The notes below the pieces were generated by a model that did no database searches, had not been told where the DNA came from, and saw only the letters and a program-made list of their open reading frames with translations. This document shows, one piece after another, positions 16,865 to 25,082 of a DNA stretch of 64,000 bases; the first letter of the stretch is position 1, and each line of letters begins with the position of its first letter. The position numbers and the translations under genes were made by a program. Where the stretch lies: NCBI GenBank assembly GCA_016714465.1, contig JADKDT010000010.1, positions 94,575-158,574 of the forward strand, given 5' to 3'. Origin of the DNA: Candidatus Brachythrix odensensis (GTDB lineage: Bacteria > Chloroflexota > Anaerolineae > J036 > Brachytrichaceae).

Positions 16865-17637
16865 CGGCATCCACCAACTTTGGGGCGGCCGCCAGCGACT
16901 ATGCCACCCATCGGGCCGGCTTTCCGGATTCGCTCTTTGAGCGGCTGGCCACGCTTGGGGTCGGCGTCAATGGCGAGCGGGTCGCCGACGTGGGGGCCGG
17001 CACGGGCACGCTGGGACGCGGCTTCGCCCGGCGCGGTTGCCGTGTCACCGCGATAGACCCGGATGCGCGCATGCTGGCGCAGGGACGCCTGTTGAACGCC
17101 GAGGCCGGCGTCAGTATCGATGATCAGGTTGGCGCGGCGGAGGCGCTTCCGTTTGACGATGGCGCGCTGGATATCGTCGCGGCCGGGCAGTGCTGGCATT
17201 GGTTTGACCCGCCCGTCGCCGCGCGCGAGTTCGCCCGGGTGACACACCCAGGTGGGCGCGGCCTCATCGCCCACTTTGACTGGTTGCCCCTGCCGGGCAA
17301 CGTCGTCTCGGCGACCGAGGCCCTCATCGTCGCCCACAACCCGGCCTGGCGCATGGGCGGCGGGAATGGCATCCACGTCGAGAGCCTGCCCTTCTTGACC
17401 GCGGCGGGCTTCAGCTTCTTTGAGATGTTCGCCTATGACCTGGATGTGCCCTACCCACCCGAGGCCTGGCGCGGGCGGATCCGGGCCAGCGCCGGGGTGG
17501 GGGCAAGCCTTTCAACCGAGGGCGTGCGGGCATTTGATGCCGCGCTGGAGCAATTGCTGGCCGAGCAGTTTCCCGGCCCCGTCCTGGCCGTGCCGCATCG
17601 GGTCTTCGCCCTCGTCGGCGTCCGCCAGAAGCGATAG
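16861..17637 (+). CDS. Class I SAM-dependent methyltransferase
   Basis: A 258-residue Methyltransf_11-type enzyme. SAM motif I is VADVGAGTGTLGRGFARRG, followed by VTAIDPDARML, and motif II/III LPFDDGALDIVAAGQCWHWFDPPVAAREFARVTHPGGRGLI. The WHWFD signature is common in UbiE/YafE-like methyltransferases. It starts with a 4-nt overlap (ATGA) with the preceding gene, so it belongs to the MFS/O-methyltransferase operon. Substrate unknown. Confidence 0.88.
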   Translation: MTASTNFGAAASDYATHRAGFPDSLFERLATLGVGVNGERVADVGAGTGTLGRGFARRGCRVTAIDPDARMLAQGRLLNAEAGVSIDDQVGAAEALPFDDGALDIVAAGQCWHWFDPPVAAREFARVTHPGGRGLIAHFDWLPLPGNVVSATEALIVAHNPAWRMGGGNGIHVESLPFLTAAGFSFFEMFAYDLDVPYPPEAWRGRIRASAGVGASLSTEGVRAFDAALEQLLAEQFPGPVLAVPHRVFALVGVRQKR

Positions 17638-17657
17638 TTCCTCCGGTGTGCGTTTCC

Positions 17658-17714
17658 GCCAGAAGCGCCAGCCCGCGCCCCGGTAAAGGTTGGGGCGGGG
17701 CTTTCGCTTCTGGC
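17658..17714 (+). terminator. Terminator after the methyltransferase operon
   Basis: Outer arms 17658-17667 and 17705-17714 (10 bp), plus an inner GC-rich pairing (17670-17681 with 17692-17702), are followed by ATTTTCT. This is the most conventional terminator in the left half of the window. Confidence 0.65.
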
Positions 17715-17792
17715 ATTTTCTCCTACAATCACGCCCAGGGTCGTTGTTGTCGCGGGCCGTCCTCGGCGCGCGGTGAAGATCAGGGGGGAATC

Positions 17793-18395
17793 ATGGTCGA
17801 CCTAACGCTTTCCACGTTGACCGTTGTGAAACGGGCCGACCTCGTCGGGCGCGACGAGCCGCTGCTGTGGACGATGTTCATCGTCCTCAGTGTTGAGACG
17901 ATTGGCAGCCGCCAATTTGTGGTCCGGACCGATCCGGTGAAGGGCCGCCTGGCCAAAGCCGGCAAGGGCGACACGGTCGCCATCCCGGCCGCGATCGGCC
18001 GGTTTCACAGTGACGCCAACATCGGGATGGTTGGCGTGGTGACGGTGGCCTTTGACAATGACCTGCGCACAAACGCGCAGATCACGGCAGGCTACGCGGC
18101 AGGCGCCACCGCTCTGAATCAAGCCATCATCGACCACTTTCCGGCGTATGGCTTTGCCGACGTCGGCGCGGCCGAGAAAGCGGATATTCAGGCAAGAGTG
18201 CGCGACGCGGTCAAGGCGGCGTTTCTCGACCAGGGCGTTTTCATCGCGGTGTTCGGCGGCAAGCCCCTTGGTGGTGACTCCTTTACGCGCGTCCTGACCG
18301 GCGGGTCGCTGAACGTAAACCATACCCTGACGATGAAGGCCAAGAACGATCGGGCGATCTACACCGTGGCGGCCAAACTCCAGTTTCAGAAGTAG
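17793..18395 (+). CDS. Conserved-looking hypothetical protein (200 aa)
   Basis: A 200-residue soluble protein, no signal peptide or membrane helix. It begins VDLTLSTLTVVKRADLVGRDEPLLWTM, continues with strand-rich blocks (RQFVVRTDPVKGRLAKAGKGDTVAIP), a central helical part (ADIQARVRDAVKAAFLDQGVFIAVF) and a C-terminal beta segment. I do not recognise a family. ATG 17793 is chosen because the upstream extension of the open frame runs through the terminator; GGGGGA lies about 6 nt before it. It is monocistronic, bounded by a terminator and an inverted repeat. Confidence 0.6.
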   Translation: MVDLTLSTLTVVKRADLVGRDEPLLWTMFIVLSVETIGSRQFVVRTDPVKGRLAKAGKGDTVAIPAAIGRFHSDANIGMVGVVTVAFDNDLRTNAQITAGYAAGATALNQAIIDHFPAYGFADVGAAEKADIQARVRDAVKAAFLDQGVFIAVFGGKPLGGDSFTRVLTGGSLNVNHTLTMKAKNDRAIYTVAAKLQFQK

Positions 18396-18407
18396 CGTCG
18401 CGCGCTC

Positions 18408-18517
18408 GTCTGAATCACCGAGTACACGGACCGTGCGGATGACACGGATGCGATCGAATCCATCGGCGCGAGCTCCTCAGTGGAATCTGTCCGCTCCGTG
18501 TACTCGGTGATTCAGAC
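18408..18517. repeat. Long inverted repeat, 23-bp perfect arms
   Basis: Arms 18408-18430 and 18495-18517 are exact reverse complements separated by 64 nt that show some further pairing. The spacing is unlike the short-looped hairpins elsewhere and resembles a small non-autonomous element or a copied segment. Confidence 0.85.
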
Positions 18518-18564
18518 AGGCGCCGGCCACTCGAAGCCCTTCCCACTGGCGTAAGATCAAGGGC

Positions 18565-18936
18565 ATGGAATTCGAAGTCATCGAGCACAACGGCATAAAA
18601 GTTGTAGAAACCATCCCGGATGGCGCATCGATCTTTGTTGGCAACAGCGTCCTGGATGCCATCGCGGCCTGCGGCGAGAACAGAACGGACCGGTTGCTCG
18701 TCCATGTCGCGAGCGTGCCGGCGGGTTTCTTCGATCTCAAGTCGGGCGAGGCCGGCGAGATTCTGCAGAAGCTGCGGAATTACCGCATTCGGCTGGCCCT
18801 TGTGGGCGGTGTCGATGCGGCTGCTGCCAGCGAGCGCTTCTCGGAGATGATGATCGAGGAGAATCGTCAACGCTGGTTTCACATGTTCGCGGCGTCCGAT
18901 GCGGCAGTCGCGTGGCTGGCCAACCCTAAGGGCTGA
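18565..18936 (+). CDS. DUF4180 family protein
   Basis: A 123-residue protein matching the DUF4180 pattern: EVIEHNGIKVVETI, an IGNSVLDAI-like segment, PAGFFDLKSGEAGEILQKLRNYRIRLALVG, and a C-terminal helix with ENRQRWFHMFAASDAAVAWL. The conserved phrase around FFDL(K/R)TG(l)AGEILQKF is diagnostic. Members have a STAS-like fold and no known role. A TAAGAT box at 18552-18557 lies 8 nt before the ATG. Confidence 0.82.
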   Translation: MEFEVIEHNGIKVVETIPDGASIFVGNSVLDAIAACGENRTDRLLVHVASVPAGFFDLKSGEAGEILQKLRNYRIRLALVGGVDAAAASERFSEMMIEENRQRWFHMFAASDAAVAWLANPKG

Positions 18937-18963
18937 TGGGTTCACGCGCCTGCGATCATCAAC

Positions 18964-19458
18964 ATGCCCCTCGAAATTGAACGCAAATTCCTCGTGCACG
19001 GCGATGCCTGGCGCCGCGACGCTGAGGGCCACCCCGTGTCCGCCGCGCAGATCCGCCAGGGCTATCTGTTCGCCGACGGGCTGCGCAATGCGCGCGTTCG
19101 GCTGAGCCGCGGCCACGACGGCGATCGCGCCTTTTTAACGGTCAAGGGCATGCGCACCGGCATCGAACGCTTCGAATTCGAATATGCCATCCCTCTTGCC
19201 GACGCCGAGCTGATGCTCGACCGTCTGTGCAATCCGCCGCTGATCGAGAAGACCCGCCATGTCATCCTTCACGACGGGCTGACCTGGGTGGTCGATGAGT
19301 TCGCCGGCGCAAATGCAGGGCTGATCCTGGCCGAACTCGAACTCAAAAGCGCTGACCAGACCTTTGCCCGGCCGGCCTGGGTGCTGCGCGAGGTCACCGA
19401 TGACGGCCGTTACTACAACACCTATCTCGCGGCGCACCCGTATTCGTCGTGGGCCTGA
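18964..19458 (+). CDS. CYTH domain triphosphatase
   Basis: A 164-residue CYTH-domain enzyme. The N-terminal EIERKFLV motif is the family signature. Alternating charged strands follow (NARVRLSR, FLTVKGM, RFEFEYAIPL, IEKTRHV, WVVDEF, LAELELKS), supplying the cationic and acidic ring of the triphosphate tunnel. Single-domain bacterial members mostly hydrolyse tripolyphosphate or thiamine triphosphate; adenylate cyclase activity is the less likely alternative. Confidence 0.9.
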   Translation: MPLEIERKFLVHGDAWRRDAEGHPVSAAQIRQGYLFADGLRNARVRLSRGHDGDRAFLTVKGMRTGIERFEFEYAIPLADAELMLDRLCNPPLIEKTRHVILHDGLTWVVDEFAGANAGLILAELELKSADQTFARPAWVLREVTDDGRYYNTYLAAHPYSSWA

Positions 19459-19462
19459 TTGA

Positions 19463-19515
19463 CCCGAAAATGAGTCTGGCGCGCTGCGAAGCAGCGCCCC
19501 AGACCTCTTTTCGGG
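19463..19515. repeat. GNA-tipped hairpin between convergent genes
   Basis: Arms 19463-19487 and 19491-19515 pair over 25 bp with three mismatches; the loop is GAA and the tip GCGAAGC. It lies between the CYTH gene and the convergent aminotransferase and may terminate both. Confidence 0.85.
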
Positions 19516-19518
19516 AGA

Positions 19519-20745
19519 CTAGGCAACGATGGTCAGCGCGTCATACATCCGCTTCAGGCCTTCCTGGATCTTGTCCATGCCCAGGGCGTAGCTCATTCGC
19601 GCGCAGCCGGGCGCGCCAAACGCCTCGCCGTGGATGATGCCGACCTTGACCTTGTCCAACAGATAGCCGGCGATCTCGGCCGTGCTGTTGAACGGGCCGC
19701 CGTACTTGAGCGTCTTGCCGTAGAGGCCCGTCAGGTCGGGAAACACGTAAAACGCCCCGGGCGGGGTCAGGCAGGTCACCCCGGGGATCTCGCACAGGGC
19801 GTCGACGATCCAGTCGCGCCGCTCGCGGAAGGCCGCGACCATTTTGGCGATCTCGGCGTCCAGGTTCGTCGTGTAGGCCTTGAGCGCCGCATGCTGCGAG
19901 ATCGACGACGGATGGGTTGTGCTGTGCCCTTGGACTTTGACCATCGCCTTGATATACGCCTCCGGCCCGGCGGCAAACCCGATCCGCCAGCCCGTCATCG
20001 CCACGCTCTTGCTCAGACCGTTGACGACGATGGTCCGGTCGGCCAGATCCGGCGCGACCACCAGCCAGCGGGCGTACTCGCCGTCGTAGACGATCCGGTC
20101 GTATAGTTCGTCCGTTAGAATCAGGGCGTCATTGCCGCGCAGCCACTCGGCAATTGCCTCGAGCTCATTCTTGGTGTACATCTCCCCGGTCGGGTTTGAG
20201 GGCGAGACCAGGACGAACATCCGGGTCTTGGGCGTCGTATGCGCGCGCAACACCTCGGGGGTGACTTTGAAATTTTCTTTGACCGTGGTGGGGATGATGA
20301 CCGGAACGCCATCCGCCAGGCGAACCATCTCCGGGTAACTCACCCAGTAGGGAGCGGGGATGATGACCTCATCACCCGCCTCGACCAGCGCCTGCATGGC
20401 GAGGTAGATCGCCTCCTTGCCGCCGTTGGTGATGGTGATCTGGCTGTTTTTGTAGTCCAGCCCCGTGTCTGCCTTCATCCGCGCGGCGATCGCCTTGTGC
20501 AAGGCGACAGTCCCGCCGGCCGGGGTGTATTTGGTCAGGTTGGTGTCAATGGCCTCGTGGCCGTTGAGCTTGATCGCATCGGGGGTGGGGAAATCGGGCT
20601 CTCCCGCCCCGAACGAAATGACCGGCTCGCCGGCCGCGCGCATCTCGCCGATGCGGGCCTCGAGGGCCATACTGGCCGAAGGTTGGGCGGCCATGACGCG
20701 CCGCGTAATGCGCGGTTTCGCGCTGACATTGGGTTGGGCACTCAT
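19519..20745 (-). CDS. Class I aspartate aminotransferase
   Basis: A 408-residue PLP enzyme of the bacterial type Ib aspartate aminotransferase group. The signature regions are SFGAGEPDFPTP, YTPAGGTVALHKAIA, SPSNPTGEMY, TDELYDRIVY, and the PLP lysine in NGLSKSVAMTGWRIG (K246). It transfers amino groups between aspartate (possibly prephenate) and 2-oxoglutarate. A TAGAAT box on the minus strand (20760-20755) ends 10 nt before the ATG. Confidence 0.92.
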   Translation of the reverse strand: MSAQPNVSAKPRITRRVMAAQPSASMALEARIGEMRAAGEPVISFGAGEPDFPTPDAIKLNGHEAIDTNLTKYTPAGGTVALHKAIAARMKADTGLDYKNSQITITNGGKEAIYLAMQALVEAGDEVIIPAPYWVSYPEMVRLADGVPVIIPTTVKENFKVTPEVLRAHTTPKTRMFVLVSPSNPTGEMYTKNELEAIAEWLRGNDALILTDELYDRIVYDGEYARWLVVAPDLADRTIVVNGLSKSVAMTGWRIGFAAGPEAYIKAMVKVQGHSTTHPSSISQHAALKAYTTNLDAEIAKMVAAFRERRDWIVDALCEIPGVTCLTPPGAFYVFPDLTGLYGKTLKYGGPFNSTAEIAGYLLDKVKVGIIHGEAFGAPGCARMSYALGMDKIQEGLKRMYDALTIVA

Positions 20746-20754
20746 AGTTTTGGG

Positions 20755-20760
20755 ATTCTA
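20755..20760 (-). promoter_or_regulatory. -10 box of the aminotransferase gene
   Basis: TAGAAT on the minus strand, ending 10 nt before the ATG at 20745. Confidence 0.5.
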
Positions 20761-20786
20761 CCTTGCGGGTCGTGTTTGGTATTTGA

Positions 20787-20833
20787 GGCGAGATCACACT
20801 GACCGCGCGAAGCGCGGTCAATGTGATCTCGCC
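20787..20833. repeat. GNA-tipped hairpin with GGCGAGATCAC outer arms
   Basis: Arms 20787-20808 and 20812-20833 (22 bp, one mismatch), loop GAA, tip GCGAAGC. The outer arms GGCGAGATCAC recur at 32750 and, in variant form, at 50221 and 60322. Confidence 0.87.
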
Positions 20834-20846
20834 ACGATCGCCTGAA

Positions 20847-22007
20847 TTAGCGCGCTGGCCACACGGGCAATTCATGTCCCCTGGCGGTCACAGGCTCGAC
20901 GCCCACGATCTTTCCGCCGCGGACCATCAGCGCGGCGTCGAACATGTTGATGGTCGGGCAGACGTGTTTGGGCACCCAGTACACGGTCGAGCCCAACGCT
21001 GGAAGGCTAGACGCGTCCACCGGCAGATGTTCCTCGCTGGGCGCGGCGGGTTGGTCGTCCGGCCGCCCGATCGGGTAGCCGGTCGGCACGCCGGCGTCGG
21101 CGGCCAGCGCCTTGTGCCCCGCGTCGCAGGTGTAGCGGGTGGGGGTGGGGTGGCTGATTACGCTCGACACCACAATGGCGGCTGGCCGGTATCCATATTC
21201 GTCCAGCAGCGCGTCGTAGCAATTCGTGTCGTAATAGACGATGGTTCCGGGCGACAGGCGATGGACGAAATCACCGCCGGCGGCGAAAGGCGCATAGCTG
21301 GCCGCGCATGGGAAAGCCGGCGTGCCGGAAGTGATGAGCTCGCCGACCGGCAGCCCGGCCTTGACAAACGCGTGGGCGATCCGCATCAGCACGTCGTAGC
21401 CGGCGTGGGCGAGGCGGGTGCGCTCGGGCATGGCATGCTTCGCAAGATGTCCATCGTAATAATGCAATCCGCGGAATTCGATGCCCTGGTCGACGGCCGC
21501 CCTGCCAACGGCAATCGCGTCGTCGAGGCGGGCCTGTTCCAGACCGGTCCGGTTCATCCCCGGGTTGATGTCGAGGAACACCCCGACCTTGCTTCCGATG
21601 TAGGGGGCAAGCTGCTCTTTGGCCTCGACCAGGGTCGAGATGCGGGCCTGGGGATGCGTTTCCGCGAGGGCGCGCAGGCGCTGCGCGCCGGCGCCGACAA
21701 GAGAGAAGGCCAGGCACACGTCCTCGGCGCCCACGTCGATCAGGGTTATCAACTCGAGGCTGGTCGCGCATTTGAACTGGCGCACGCCCCGGGCGACATA
21801 CTGGGCCATCACCGCGCCGAGCTTGGCGGTTTTCACGTGCGGGCGAAAGCGATTGACATCGCCGCCGACCAGGCGCAGGGTGGCGCTGATGTTGTTTTCG
21901 ACGTAGTCGGGGTAGATCGCCAGGGCAGGCGTCATCACCTGGTCGATGCCGTCGATGCGATAGTCGTCAAGCAAAAGCTGGCGAAGCGGATAGGTGGGGT
22001 GGGTCAT
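20847..22007 (-). CDS. D-threonine aldolase / D-serine dehydratase-like PLP enzyme
   Basis: A 386-residue fold-type III (alanine-racemase-like) PLP protein. The PLP lysine lies in RPHVKTAK (K59), corresponding to RPHxKTHK in the DSD1/D-threonine aldolase family. GVFLDINPGMNRTG and a C-terminal metal site (PKHVCPTINMFDAALMV) complete the family pattern. It likely cleaves D-threonine or another D-3-hydroxy amino acid, or dehydrates D-serine. The second His of the KTHK motif is Ala here, which is unusual. The start overlaps the GH35 stop by 4 nt, so the two are translationally coupled. Confidence 0.88.
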   Translation of the reverse strand: MTHPTYPLRQLLLDDYRIDGIDQVMTPALAIYPDYVENNISATLRLVGGDVNRFRPHVKTAKLGAVMAQYVARGVRQFKCATSLELITLIDVGAEDVCLAFSLVGAGAQRLRALAETHPQARISTLVEAKEQLAPYIGSKVGVFLDINPGMNRTGLEQARLDDAIAVGRAAVDQGIEFRGLHYYDGHLAKHAMPERTRLAHAGYDVLMRIAHAFVKAGLPVGELITSGTPAFPCAASYAPFAAGGDFVHRLSPGTIVYYDTNCYDALLDEYGYRPAAIVVSSVISHPTPTRYTCDAGHKALAADAGVPTGYPIGRPDDQPAAPSEEHLPVDASSLPALGSTVYWVPKHVCPTINMFDAALMVRGGKIVGVEPVTARGHELPVWPAR

Positions 22008-24109
22008 TTTGGCTCCTCAGTCCATTCGCAAATCCGGATCGAAGATGGATCTCCGCCGGTTTCGTCAAACAATACAAGCACGTTTGGGCCATCCTGCAAC
22101 CAGTCGGCCGGCAGGTGGTAGTAGCGCTGGGTGGGCGCGCCGCGGCCGCTCTCGCGCAGGGCGCCCCCGGCGGAGAGCACGCGCGGGCTGGGCGCCTCGG
22201 CCCGGGCCGACCAGAAGCGCCCGATGCATTCGCCATTCAGCCAGGCCAGACCCTTGCCCATGCCAGCCAGGTCAACGGCGAGGGCATGCCCGCCTTGCGG
22301 CCGATCGAAGACCATCCGCCACCAGCGCAGCGGCGCGCCAGTGTCGGCCGCAACCGGCGCGGGCCAGGCTTCGGCGGCCTCTGCCGTCAGGATTTCGCCC
22401 ATCAGCCCGGGCCGGAGTGACCAGTTCCCGATCAATGGCTGGTCATTCCAGGCCACGCCTCCCCAGATCCCCTTGCGCTCGTCAACCATGTTCCTGTGGC
22501 CGATCATCCAGTCACCCTTGATCAGCCCGATCGCGCAAACGAGCAGGTCCAGGCGCCGTTCGCCAGAATCGAGGGCGAGGGAAAAGCGCTGGGTCGTCGC
22601 ATCCGAGTTCAGATCGCCACGGTCCTCTTTGAGCGGGAGCGTTGTCGTCGCCTGAAGCGCGCCGTCGACAAAGACATGCGCGATGTCGGCGGCATGAGCC
22701 AGGGTCAGGCTGCCCCGCGCCCCAGTGCCTTCCTCCACGTGCAAAACGGTCGAATACCAGCAGTAGTCGGTGTTGTCGCGAGTGAGGGAAAGCTGTTCGA
22801 CGGGCGAGTCGATCTTGCGGGCGGGCCGGGCAGCGCCGAGCATCTCGCTGGGCAGGGGCTCGGCCCAGGCGCCGGTCGCCACAGGCGTTGTGACCGGGCG
22901 CATGTGGCGCTTGATGCGATCGCGCGGCTGCAGTTCGGTTGTGGCGAACGCGACCCGATTGCCTGTCATCAACAGCGCGCTCTTGCCCGGCAGCGCGCGC
23001 TGCGCGCCGGCCAGCGTGACCGTGCGCGCATCCGGCGCATCGTTGCAGACGAAGGTGAGGGCGCCATCGGCATCGGCGTAGTCAAAGGCGAGCACGCCGT
23101 CGGCGAGCGCGCGAGGCGCGGGCCGGGGCGAGCGGAGCAGAAGCGGCCAATAGGGTTTCAGCGCGCGATGAAGCGCTGCCAGATGGCGGGCTTTGCTCGT
23201 GGGCAGACCGAATTCGTCCAGGGGCGCGTCGTAGTCGTAGCTGGTTGTCTGCAGAAACGTAGTCTCGCGGCCAAAGTTCGTGCCGCCGTGCCACATGTAG
23301 TAATTGACGCCCGTGCCACCGGCGGCGATGAAGCGCGCCACCGCGTAGGCCTCGTCTTCGGCCGATCGGACATGATGGGGATAGCCCCATGTGTCGTACC
23401 AACCTGTCCAGTTCTCCGTCCACAGGATCGGCTGTTCGGGATGCCTTTCGACGAGCTGGCCGACCTGTTCGTGGCCGTAGAACGCGTTGATGGTCTCAAT
23501 CGCGCCCGGCATCCCGCCGAAGCACATCACCCAGGGAATCTCGAGCTCCAGCGTTTGACCGAGATCGATCGACCACTGCAGATAACGCCGTCCGGCAGCG
23601 CCATAGCGCTCCGAAATCAGGGAATACTCGTTTTCGATCTGGGCCAGGATGATCGGACCGCCATTGCCGGCCAGGTAGGGGGTCATGCGCTGGCCGATGT
23701 GGCGCACCCAGCGGGCCATCTCGGTCATGAAGGGCTCGTTCCAGGTTCGGGTCTGCAGGCCGGGCACTTCCCGCAGCCAGACTGGCAGGCCGCCATAGTT
23801 GATCTCGGCGCAGACATACGGCCCGATGCGCAGGATGACGTCGAGGTTCTCATGGGCGGCAGCCTCGATGAAACGATCCAGATCGAGCCGTCCCGAGAAA
23901 TCGTAGATTCCGCGTTCGCGCTCGTGCAGTCCCCAGAAAACATAGGTCTCGATGGCATTCAGACCGAGGTCGCGGCTGCGCTTCATCAAGTCCGGCCACA
24001 TGCCCGGGGTGCTGCGGGGATAGTGGATGGCGCCGCTGAGAATCGGGACGCGCGCGCCGTTGATGGTCAGGGCGCGGGCATCATGGGAGATCGTGCGGGC
24101 GTTGGTCAT
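22004..24109 (-). CDS. GH35 beta-galactosidase
   Basis: A 701-residue glycoside hydrolase family 35 enzyme. The N-terminal TIM barrel has GAIHYPRSTPGMWPDLMKRSRDLGLNAIETYVFWG-type features, IGPYVCAEINYGGLPVWL, the acid/base glutamate in IENEY (E161) and the nucleophile glutamate in ILWTENWTGWYDTWG (E232). C-terminal jelly-roll domains follow (about 420-690). No signal peptide, so it acts in the cytoplasm on imported galactosides. It forms an operon with the D-threonine-aldolase-like gene. The long open frame on the other strand is a shadow. Confidence 0.93.
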   Translation of the reverse strand: MTNARTISHDARALTINGARVPILSGAIHYPRSTPGMWPDLMKRSRDLGLNAIETYVFWGLHERERGIYDFSGRLDLDRFIEAAAHENLDVILRIGPYVCAEINYGGLPVWLREVPGLQTRTWNEPFMTEMARWVRHIGQRMTPYLAGNGGPIILAQIENEYSLISERYGAAGRRYLQWSIDLGQTLELEIPWVMCFGGMPGAIETINAFYGHEQVGQLVERHPEQPILWTENWTGWYDTWGYPHHVRSAEDEAYAVARFIAAGGTGVNYYMWHGGTNFGRETTFLQTTSYDYDAPLDEFGLPTSKARHLAALHRALKPYWPLLLRSPRPAPRALADGVLAFDYADADGALTFVCNDAPDARTVTLAGAQRALPGKSALLMTGNRVAFATTELQPRDRIKRHMRPVTTPVATGAWAEPLPSEMLGAARPARKIDSPVEQLSLTRDNTDYCWYSTVLHVEEGTGARGSLTLAHAADIAHVFVDGALQATTTLPLKEDRGDLNSDATTQRFSLALDSGERRLDLLVCAIGLIKGDWMIGHRNMVDERKGIWGGVAWNDQPLIGNWSLRPGLMGEILTAEAAEAWPAPVAADTGAPLRWWRMVFDRPQGGHALAVDLAGMGKGLAWLNGECIGRFWSARAEAPSPRVLSAGGALRESGRGAPTQRYYHLPADWLQDGPNVLVLFDETGGDPSSIRICEWTEEPK

Positions 24110-24147
24110 GATTGTGGGTCTGGGGCGCTCTTTTGGCTGCGGACGGG

Positions 24148-25032
24148 TCAGGCCGGGTCGTCGCCCAGGGCGAAGCGCTCGCGCAAAAAGTCGAGGGCAG
24201 GCGGATCAATCGTCGCCCGCGGCAGGTCGATGCGTTCTTCAAGGTTTTCAGTCCCCGTCAGCAAGCGCAGCGCGGCGGTCGTCTCGGCATCGAGCTGGCC
24301 GTCGATGTCGCCCAGGTAAACGCCGGCCTGGCGGGCCATGGCCTGCAGCTCGCGCAGCACTTCCTCGCCCAACGGCAGTTTTTCAGCCGCGGGTGTCGAT
24401 CCGAAATACAGCGCATGGAGCGCCATCAGGCGCCCCAGTTCGGGCACCGGGGCCGGATGGTCGTCGACCCGCAGATCGAGGACGACATCGTTGAAGCCGC
24501 CATAACCTCCGCCCGCCCGAACAACCTTTAGCGCGGCGCCCTGGCGACCGCGGCGATCGCCGCCCGCGCTGTCGCCGGCGAGGAGGGCGGCAAATAGACG
24601 TTGCCCGAGCTCGCCCGTCTCGGCCTCAAAGGCGCGGCCCATCGCTTCCACTACTTCCGGCCCGGCCAAGATATTGCCCTGGGCGGCAAAGCCCGGGCCG
24701 GTGATTCCGCCCGCCCACTCCATACAAGCCAGGCCGGTATAGGTGGCGGCTTCGCCGCGCGCGTCGACGACACCGACCTGGCGCTCGTCGCGCCCGCTGT
24801 CGGCGTCGGTCAGCGCTCGCAGCGTCTCGGCGGCGCTCATTCCCCCGGCCAGCAGGGCAAGGCCCTCGGACCCATAGGCCAGATTGGCCAGGGCCTGGGT
24901 GGCGATCGCCCCCGCGCCTGCGCGAGCGAAAGGCACATAGGCCCCAACGGCCAGAAATCGGCTGGCCACGCCAATGCCCCACTCAAGCTTGTCGGCGTCA
25001 AAGCCGACGATCGAAAATGTCGCGATTCGCAT
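24148..25032 (-). CDS. DUF1028 family (Ntn-hydrolase-like) protein
   Basis: A 294-residue protein whose first ~200 residues match DUF1028: TFSIVGFD at the start, WGIGVASRFLAVGAYVPFARAGAGAIATQALANLAYG, and YTGLACMEWAGGITGPGFAAQGNILAGPEVV. The family resembles Ntn hydrolases but has no agreed reaction. The C-terminal ~70 residues (VYLGDIDGQLDAETTAALRLLTG) resemble a peptidoglycan-binding-like helical module. It is divergent from the amidohydrolase gene; both have -10 boxes placed for leaderless transcription. Confidence 0.85.
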   Translation of the reverse strand: MRIATFSIVGFDADKLEWGIGVASRFLAVGAYVPFARAGAGAIATQALANLAYGSEGLALLAGGMSAAETLRALTDADSGRDERQVGVVDARGEAATYTGLACMEWAGGITGPGFAAQGNILAGPEVVEAMGRAFEAETGELGQRLFAALLAGDSAGGDRRGRQGAALKVVRAGGGYGGFNDVVLDLRVDDHPAPVPELGRLMALHALYFGSTPAAEKLPLGEEVLRELQAMARQAGVYLGDIDGQLDAETTAALRLLTGTENLEERIDLPRATIDPPALDFLRERFALGDDPA

Positions 25033-25038
25033 GGGGAA

Positions 25039-25044
25039 ATTGTA
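25039..25044 (-). promoter_or_regulatory. -10 box of the DUF1028 gene
   Basis: TACAAT on the minus strand ends 7 nt before the ATG at 25032, predicting transcription start on the ATG. Confidence 0.55.
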
Positions 25045-25070
25045 GCGGCTGCAAATCGAATCGGGCTGGC

Positions 25071-25076
25071 TACAAT
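25071..25076 (+). promoter_or_regulatory. -10 box of the amidohydrolase gene
   Basis: TACAAT ends 7 nt before the ATG at 25083: a leaderless arrangement mirroring the divergent gene's promoter 27 bp away. Confidence 0.55.
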
Positions 25077-25082
25077 CTCTCC

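Noticed and set aside
22496..24319. 607-codon plus-strand frame opposite the GH35 gene
   Set aside because: Shadow of a GC-rich gene. GH35 catalytic motifs lie on the minus strand.
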